Part shown: positions 8,815 to 12,938 of the stretch, piece after piece
Layout: each line of letters opens with the position of its first letter
How positions within the stretch are numbered: the first letter of the stretch is position 1
Assembly: GCA_002887195.1 (NCBI GenBank)
Contig: PJAB01001671.1
Location: 1 to 12,938 of the forward strand
From: Chrysochromulina parva
Lineage: Eukaryota > Haptophyta > Prymnesiales > Chrysochromulinaceae
Direction of reading: 5' to 3'
Length of the DNA stretch: 12,938 bases
The notes under the pieces: generated by a model
Told to the model about the DNA's origin: nothing
Seen by the model: only the letters and a program-made list of their open reading frames with translations
Database searches by the model: none
Made by a program: the position numbers and the translations under genes

Positions 8815-8866
<52 letters not shown>

Positions 8867-10806
8867 TCGTCGCGCGAGCGTTTGGGATTCACGGCCCAAT
8901 CATCGAACACGTAGACGTCAACGCGCCCGCCGCCTTTCTTAACCGTGGGGCGACGCTGGCGCTGGCCGGCGACCGAGTGCGACGTGCACAATCCCGTGTG
9001 GTACTCGGGAAGGGAGCAGCCAGGCGTGGTACAGATCGCGCCCTTGCGGTTCGTGGGGGCCCTGCCCGACTCCTTGGGCAGCTCGCGAAAGTAGTCAAAG
9101 TGCCAGCCACCCAGCGCGCGCGCGCTTTCGATGCTGTACGCGCTCGCCGTGAGCATCGCCGCCGTCGCCACTGCCGCCGCCTTCGAGGCCTCCGCCGACG
9201 TCACAAGCAGCTCACCCTCGCGGGCCACTGCCGCCACCTTGCGGATGGCCGCGCGCTGGCCCGGGTCTTCGGCAGACTCCGCCTCGAGGCACGCCGGCAC
9301 CTCTGAAGAGCACCCGGGGCCCACGCTCACCACGGGCGCTGATCCGCTGCTGGCGAGGCGGCCGCTGCGCGAGGCCCGCTGCTTGCGCGATTCGGGCGGC
9401 GGCGGCGGGTGCAGCAGCTGATGCTGCACGCGCTTCGCGCAGCGCCACCGTACGTCATGCCACACGGAAGGCTCGACGCACTGGCAGAGCGGGGGCATCG
9501 CGGGCGGCGGCGCGGCAAACGATGGCGGCCCAGGCAGCTCCGCCTGGTGCCGGTCGCCGATGTGAGCGGTGCGCAGCTTCTTCCCCGGCGTGTGGCCGAG
9601 CCAGACGTCGGTGGGCGTCGCGCTGGTCCGGGCGTCGTGATCGGGCATCGGGGCCATCTCACCTTTGTCGTACCTTGCGTCGAACTCGGCCACCGTCGTA
9701 GGGTCGATGTTCTTCTTAGGCTCCCAGCTGTCGTATTTGGAAGACCAGCCCTTCCAGCGCACAAGGTACTCGAGACGCTCACGTTTGCTGCGAAAACTGC
9801 TCGTCATATCGACGCGCCGATCGAGGAGGCAGTCCACCTGTGGGGAAGGCGAGGCGCCGTGGTGAGCGCTTGCATGCAGGGTGAGACGCTTCCACGCGAG
9901 GAGGCTGTCCACCTGCCAAACGTCGTCCTCCACGTGCCCCGGAAGGCTGATCTCCGTCGTCACGGCGCTCATTTGGGGTACAGCAGCGGTGGCAGGCGCA
10001 CTGGCAGCAAAGTCGCTGTCGCGCCCCTCGACGCTCGCGCGACGCATCGAGGCCGAGTGGGTTCGCGAGATGGGGGCGGGCGGAGCGGGGAGGGCCGCGG
10101 CGGTCGCGGCGGCGCCCGCACCCGGCGGCGGCGCCACGATGCCCTGCGCCGCCAGCCTCGCTGCCTTGGCCGCGGCCGACGCGGCCGCCGCGCCGCGCAG
10201 CGCTGGCGCGGGCCCTCCAGGTGCGCTCGGCGTCGTATCCACTGCGGTCGAAGGGGCGTCGACGTGTGCTTTTGCACGTCTGTGAACTTGCGCCTGGAAG
10301 CTTGCGCCGATCGAAATGGATACGCACCTCTTGCGCTTGATGCCTGGTCCGCCAAACTTGACCTTATCGAGGCAGTTCGAACAAGTGCCACAGTCCACCT
10401 GTGCAGCAGCCGTCGCATGATCGGCGGCAGTGGCCGCGGCAGAGGACGAGGGGCCGTCGCCGGCCGGCGCCGTGTTGCTGGGCTTCTCTCGCTCTGCGGC
10501 ATCGGCAGCATCATCGTCGTCGTCGCACTCGTCACACGCGTCGCTTGGGGCAGCGAGGGGCGATTTGTCGGGGGCGCCGTCGAGGAGCTTGAACTCGAGG
10601 TCCTCCAAGATGTGCGCGCTCGTCGTGCCATCATCGTAGTCGATGGCCGTGTAGGCCACGATCGACGACTTGCCGTCAAGCTCGACCGTGTGCTTGGCCA
10701 CGACGCCGTCATACCAGCCGGTGGACCAAGCGACCGAGATGCGGGAGCCAAGGTGTGGGAGGCCCGGCGGAATCGGCGGGGGCGACGCCGGACGTGAGCG
10801 CACCAT
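5689..10806 (-). CDS. Giant multi-domain chromatin reader (Tudor, half-CXXC, chromo, PHD, PAH, Myb/SANT, C2H2)
   Basis: One uninterrupted frame encodes 1705 residues. Domains in order: Tudor-like (18-75; GWYDGVV...YDDG); half-CXXC finger (C139, C142, C145, C161 around KFGGPG); chromodomain (about 322-378; LDRRV...EYLVRWKGW...WEP); an unassigned Cys/His knuckle (C592, C597, H603, C607); 17 glycines (648-664); basic nuclear-signal-like patches (711-729); PHD finger (786-834; C787, C789, C804, C807, H812, C815, C831, C834); PAH domain (880-944, as in Sin3); Myb/SANT-like (986-1035); C2H2 finger (C1079, C1084, H1097, H1102); Gly-Ser linker (1276-1298); acidic Asp-Ser repeat (1534-1580). The families read CpG DNA, histone methyl-lysine and transcription-factor helices, so this is a probable nuclear chromatin regulator; activation or repression cannot be told. 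The start is the first ATG; the frame extends 13 codons upstream to a TTG, so a 5' exon is possible. Domains throughout share one frame, which argues against fused or broken genes. Confidence 0.87.
5806..5859. repeat. Perfect 27-base tandem duplication in the chromatin gene
   Basis: Positions 5806-5832 and 5833-5859 are identical. The 27-base length keeps frame and encodes GDALSVAHP twice near the C-terminus (residues 1650-1667). Absence of any synonymous difference points to a recent duplication. Confidence 0.95.
6119..6217. repeat. 33-base coding repeats (acidic 11-residue units)
   Basis: Copies at 6119-6151 and 6152-6184 differ at two of 33 bases; a third at 6185-6217 matches well only in its first two thirds. 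Shorter related units lie at 6082-6118. They encode [15 protein letters not shown] units, which give the protein a long Asp/Ser-rich acidic tract. Confidence 0.9.
6913..6981. repeat. Gly-Ser linker coding repeat
   Basis: Imperfect CTGCCG/CTGCCA hexamers encode a glycine-serine alternation (residues 1276-1298 of the chromatin protein). It separates a helical charged region from the proline/alanine-rich C-terminal part and probably acts as a flexible linker. Confidence 0.8.
8815..8865. repeat. (GCC)16 trinucleotide tract encoding 17 glycines
   Basis: Sixteen uninterrupted GCC triplets (8818-8865) plus one ACC form a pure tract. On the minus strand they encode Gly648-664 of the chromatin protein, just before the basic patches and PHD finger. 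Purity suggests ongoing length variation. Confidence 0.95.
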
Positions 10807-11036
10807 GCTCCCGAGGCAAGACTTCTTCTTCGCGGAGCTCGGCAAGAGCGGGCGTCCCTGATGTCAAGCTCGATTCGCGCGGCGCCCGCTCAGCGCGGCA
10901 AAAGTTCGCTCAGTTTGGAGTGTTGGATAATAACGAGAGCAGCTCGAAATGTGCAGGCAGGGAACTACACTGGCAGCGTTATGCTTCTCCCAAGAAGTTT
11001 TGCACACACGGCCAAGTTCTTTTGCCACGTCGACAT
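10807..11036. promoter_or_regulatory. Putative bidirectional promoter between chromatin gene and bZIP gene
   Basis: About 230 bases separate the ATGs of two divergent genes, too short for two large independent promoters. The stretch from 10880 to 11036 is less GC-rich than both genes. It includes GGATAATAACGAG (10925-10937) and an ACGT-core element GCCACGTCGAC at 11024-11034, a core recognised by many bZIP proteins, seven bases short of the bZIP ATG. Use as a promoter is inferred. If either gene has an unseen 5' exon, part of this region would be intron or coding. Confidence 0.5.
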
Positions 11037-11777
11037 ATGAAGGATCAGAGTGTGTACGGCATCCTAGAAGCAGTGGCGGGTGAGATCATACTCGTTGACC
11101 AGGACCCGGCGGTGCTGTACTCGGCAGAGAAGACCCCCGAGAAGAGCCCCGCCCTCGCATGCCGCAACTCCGCGGCAGAGAAGGCGGTCCGTGAGGTGCA
11201 CTTGCCAGAGGCGGCCATGACCGAGGCAGCTGCCGCTCCGGTGGTCGATCCGTCGATGCTTTGGTACGGTCTGTCGATGACGCCCGAGGTCCAGCAAACC
11301 TACTTAGCTGCCTACGCCGCCGCGTTGCCCGTCGCACCGGCGCTGAACATGCCGTCCATGGGTACTCACGCCACGGTGGGTGAGGCTGAGGACCTGGAGC
11401 AAGCGCCGTCGGAGGGCTTCGACGATTCGGCCGAGGATAAGCACTTGCGCCGCATGCGCCGAAACCGCGACTCGGCCGCCTTGAGCCGGCACCGCAAAAA
11501 GCAGCACGTGGAGAACCTCGAAAGCCAGGTGGCCAGTCTGCAGGAGGCGGTGCGCTCGCTGATCGCGCAAAACCAAGAGCTGCGCTCGGCGTGCATGCTC
11601 GCCCAATCGGGCGCGGCTGGAGCGGCGCCGGGCGACGAGCTCCCTGCGGACGCCGAGGAGGAGGTCGCACCCGCAGTGGGGCCCGTCGCAGAGGCGTCGC
11701 TGCTGCCCATCGTCGCGCTGACCACAATGCAAGCACCTATGCTCGCGCTCCCGGTCGGCATCCGCCCCCGGGAATAG
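11037..11777 (+). CDS. bZIP transcription factor
   Basis: The 246-residue product (from ATG 11037) has a canonical bZIP domain at about 134-187. The basic region RRMRRNRDSAALSRHRKKQ contains the N-x7-R signature (Asn143, Arg151). Ten residues later begins a zipper with Leu161, 168, 175 and 182 in perfect heptads. The heptad a positions are Val158, Val165, Val172 and Asn179; an a-position Asn usually favours parallel dimers of like partners. The zipper has about four heptads, then an Ala/Glu-rich tail ends the protein. The N-terminal 130 residues are Ala/acid-rich, a plausible activation region. A downstream ATG at 11217 has a better context (GGCGGCCATGA) and would give 186 residues with the full bZIP, so the true start is uncertain. 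The gene is divergent from the chromatin gene. DNA targets probably contain an ACGT-type core, by family analogy. Confidence 0.88.
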   Translation: MKDQSVYGILEAVAGEIILVDQDPAVLYSAEKTPEKSPALACRNSAAEKAVREVHLPEAAMTEAAAAPVVDPSMLWYGLSMTPEVQQTYLAAYAAALPVAPALNMPSMGTHATVGEAEDLEQAPSEGFDDSAEDKHLRRMRRNRDSAALSRHRKKQHVENLESQVASLQEAVRSLIAQNQELRSACMLAQSGAAGAAPGDELPADAEEEVAPAVGPVAEASLLPIVALTTMQAPMLALPVGIRPRE

Positions 11778-11834
11778 GCGCACGCCACGAGAGCAGTGCC
11801 CAGCGACGTGGGCTGCGCTCGATCAGGCGGCACA

Positions 11835-11848
11835 CTCATGATCATGAG
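11835..11848. repeat. 14-base perfect palindrome CTCATGATCATGAG
   Basis: The sequence equals its own reverse complement and lies 58 bases after the bZIP stop codon. It could be a symmetric protein site, or be chance; there is no loop, so it would not form a terminator hairpin. Confidence 0.85.
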
Positions 11849-11922
11849 GAGCTCTCCGTGTGATGTTAGCAGCACGCGACAGTCTTCTTACCTTCTCTTA
11901 GAGAGATGATGTGTGTTTTGAG

Positions 11923-12222
11923 ATGGCTGAGCTGACGCCGGACGCGTCTCGCGCGGACGTGACGGCGCACACTTTGTTAGATGAGCATGTTTTTTGTCAT
12001 ACGAGTAACTACTGTTCCCACACTCAAGCGCGCTCCCCTACCGGGCTGAGTTGGGGTTGCGGGGCGTCTTTTGCTGGCGGCGGCGAAGAGCCCAAATTAC
12101 CCATCAGCATCACAATTCTGAATTCACACACGATCGGCGCGGCGCTCCCCGTCGCCGTCTGGCGTGCGCGAAAGCCAGGAAATCTCACCTCCTTAGCGGC
12201 GCCCCGGCGTGTAGTCATGTAG
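11923..12222 (+). CDS. Possible small hypothetical protein (weak)
   Basis: An ATG-started frame of 99 codons begins MAELTPDASRADVTAHTLLD and its first 25 codons are G/C-ending like the real genes. Codon use then becomes mixed, and no domain, signal peptide or membrane span is evident. Short upstream ATGs (11903, 11906) would compete for initiation. It may be an exon, a chance frame, or untranslated. Confidence 0.15.
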   Translation: MAELTPDASRADVTAHTLLDEHVFCHTSNYCSHTQARSPTGLSWGCGASFAGGGEEPKLPISITILNSHTIGAALPVAVWRARKPGNLTSLAAPRRVVM

Positions 12223-12398
12223 GCGCGCCCCCCGGGGACGCGCTTGCATGAGACCGCTGCACTCACACACAAAATCCATCGTAAACAACGGCCAACGAGA
12301 CGATGTTTGCAGTTAAGACTGCATGAGGATCCAATTCACACTCGCGCCGAGCTTCGTCAATGCAATTCGTCATCGTCGTCATCCCGCGCCGTCACCCG

Positions 12399-12938
12399 AT
12401 GTTTATGCGAATCGTCGTCTTCATTCTCTGGACCGCTGGGCCGCTGAGCCTACTGAGCATAGTGACGGCGGATAAGCAGCCGGCAGAGTCAGTGCTCTCG
12501 CTGCCGCCTAGCCCGAGTCCACCTGAGCCCTCACCGCCGCCTCCGCCGTCACCTCCGCCGCCGCCGCCGCCACCACTGCCACCCAAACCATCGCCGCCGC
12601 CGCCACTGCCATCGCCGCCACCGCCGCCACCGCCGCCCTCGCCCCTATCGCCACCCCCATCGCCACCCCCATCGCCACCCCCATCACCCCCACCGTCGTT
12701 TCCACCATTTCCTCCACCACCATCACCTTCACCACCACCGTCGCCATCGCCATCACCCCCCCCATCTCCATCATCATCGCCACCGCCACCGTCGCCGCCG
12801 CCGCAACCCTCGCCGGCTCCGCCCTCGCCACAGTTGGCACCACCACCGCCGCCGCCGCCGCCGCCTCCACCGCCACCATTAGCGCCGCCACCATCACCGC
12901 AACCGCCCTCACCGTCACCGCCCTCGCCACCTCCACCG
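12399..12938 (+). CDS. Secreted Ser-Pro-rich (extensin/pherophorin-like) protein, 3' truncated by window end
   Basis: The frame stays open for 180 codons to the last base of the window. Residues 1-24 form a convincing signal peptide: a short basic start, the hydrophobic core RIVVFILWTAGPLSLL, and a small-residue cleavage site after VTA. From residue about 34 on the sequence is almost wholly proline and serine ([30 protein letters not shown]), with few Ala, Gln, Leu and Lys. Ser-Pro-rich secreted proteins of this type are usually hydroxylated and glycosylated wall or matrix components in algae; that is family knowledge, and no globular domain is visible here. The missing 3' part could add one. 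An in-frame ATG at 12360 would add 13 residues (MQFVIVVIPRRHP) ahead of the signal; 12399 gives the more typical signal peptide. Confidence 0.75.
   Translation, partial: MFMRIVVFILWTAGPLSLLSIVTADKQPAESVLSLPPSPSPPEPSPPPPPSPPPPPPPPLPPKPSPPPPLPSPPPPPPPPSPLSPPPSPPPSPPPSPPPSFPPFPPPPSPSPPPSPSPSPPPSPSSSPPPPSPPPQPSPAPPSPQLAPPPPPPPPPPPPPLAPPPSPQPPSPSPPSPPPP
12648..12683 (+). repeat. 12-base tandem repeat encoding SPPP
   Basis: TCGCCACCCCCA occurs three times in a row without mismatch inside the Ser-Pro-rich gene, giving (SPPP)3. Neighbouring Pro codons use mixed third bases, so this stretch is a local, probably recent expansion. Confidence 0.92.

Larger units (their letters stand above)
11778..12398. 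other. Spacer between bZIP gene and secreted Pro-rich gene
   Basis: This 621-base stretch should hold the bZIP 3' untranslated region and the promoter of the proline-rich gene. Visible contents are a 14-base perfect palindrome (11835-11848), a weak ATG-started frame (11923-12222), and CG-rich inverted blocks near 12197-12242. No RNA gene was recognised. Confidence 0.6.

Noticed and set aside
8071..9306. Plus-strand open frame of 411 codons opposite the chromatin gene
   Set aside because: It is antisense to the C-rich third positions of the chromatin gene, has no recognisable domain, and contains low-complexity Ala runs from the GCC tract.
9409..10797. Plus-strand open frame of 462 codons opposite the N-terminal half of the chromatin gene
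   Set aside because: It is Arg/Gly-rich shadow coding with no ATG at its first position and no domain, while the minus strand carries Tudor, CXXC and chromodomain signatures.
12186..12195. CACCTCCTTA, identical to the end of bacterial/organellar 16S rRNA
   Set aside because: Only ten bases match; the preceding bases do not fit the conserved rRNA 3' end, so it is a chance match and not rRNA.
12508..12936. Minus-strand Ala/Val/Met-rich frame over the Ser-Pro repeats
   Set aside because: It is the antisense reading of CCA/TCG-type repeats. The plus strand has a signal peptide and a consistent proline-rich frame.

Overview
The window looks like nuclear DNA from a GC-rich unicellular eukaryotic alga. 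A haptophyte is my best guess, but the sequence alone does not settle it. The reasons are eukaryotic gene types (bZIP factor, PHD/chromodomain/PAH chromatin protein), proline-rich wall- or surface-type proteins, a cysteine cluster and a short CXXC finger of the kind found in microalgae, strong G/C-ending codon use, and long uninterrupted reading frames separated by less GC-rich spacers. No rRNA, tRNA, mobile element or CRISPR array was found. Gene starts are placed at the first in-frame ATG, and small 5' exons cannot be excluded for most genes.

Layout, left to right. (1) 207-1709 (+): a serine esterase/acyl-protein-thioesterase-like alpha/beta hydrolase with an added SH3-like N-terminal half. 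(2) 2264-2968 (+): a small protein with a Cys-rich region, a proline-rich stalk, one membrane span and an acidic tail. (3) 3168-4424 (+): a multi-pass membrane protein resembling NIPA-type (DMT superfamily) Mg2+ transporters. (4) 4425-5688: a spacer of about 1.26 kb between converging genes, with no convincing gene but dense short repeats, a TATA-rich block, and a seven-run G-quadruplex-type tract. (5) 5689-10806 (-): a 1705-residue chromatin protein in one continuous frame, carrying a Tudor-like domain, half-CXXC finger, chromodomain, Cys/His knuckle, PHD finger, PAH domain, Myb/SANT-like domain and C2H2 finger. (6) 11037-11777 (+): a bZIP transcription factor, divergent from the chromatin gene across about 230 bp. 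(7) 12399-12938 (+): the start of a secreted Ser-Pro-rich protein with a clear signal peptide, running off the window.

The most interesting object is the multi-domain chromatin protein. Its modules could read CpG DNA, methylated histone H3 and transcription-factor helices on one polypeptide. It may share a bidirectional promoter with the bZIP gene. The other genes (esterase, Cys-rich membrane protein, transporter, secreted Pro-rich protein) show no obvious shared pathway and look like an ordinary eukaryotic gene neighbourhood.
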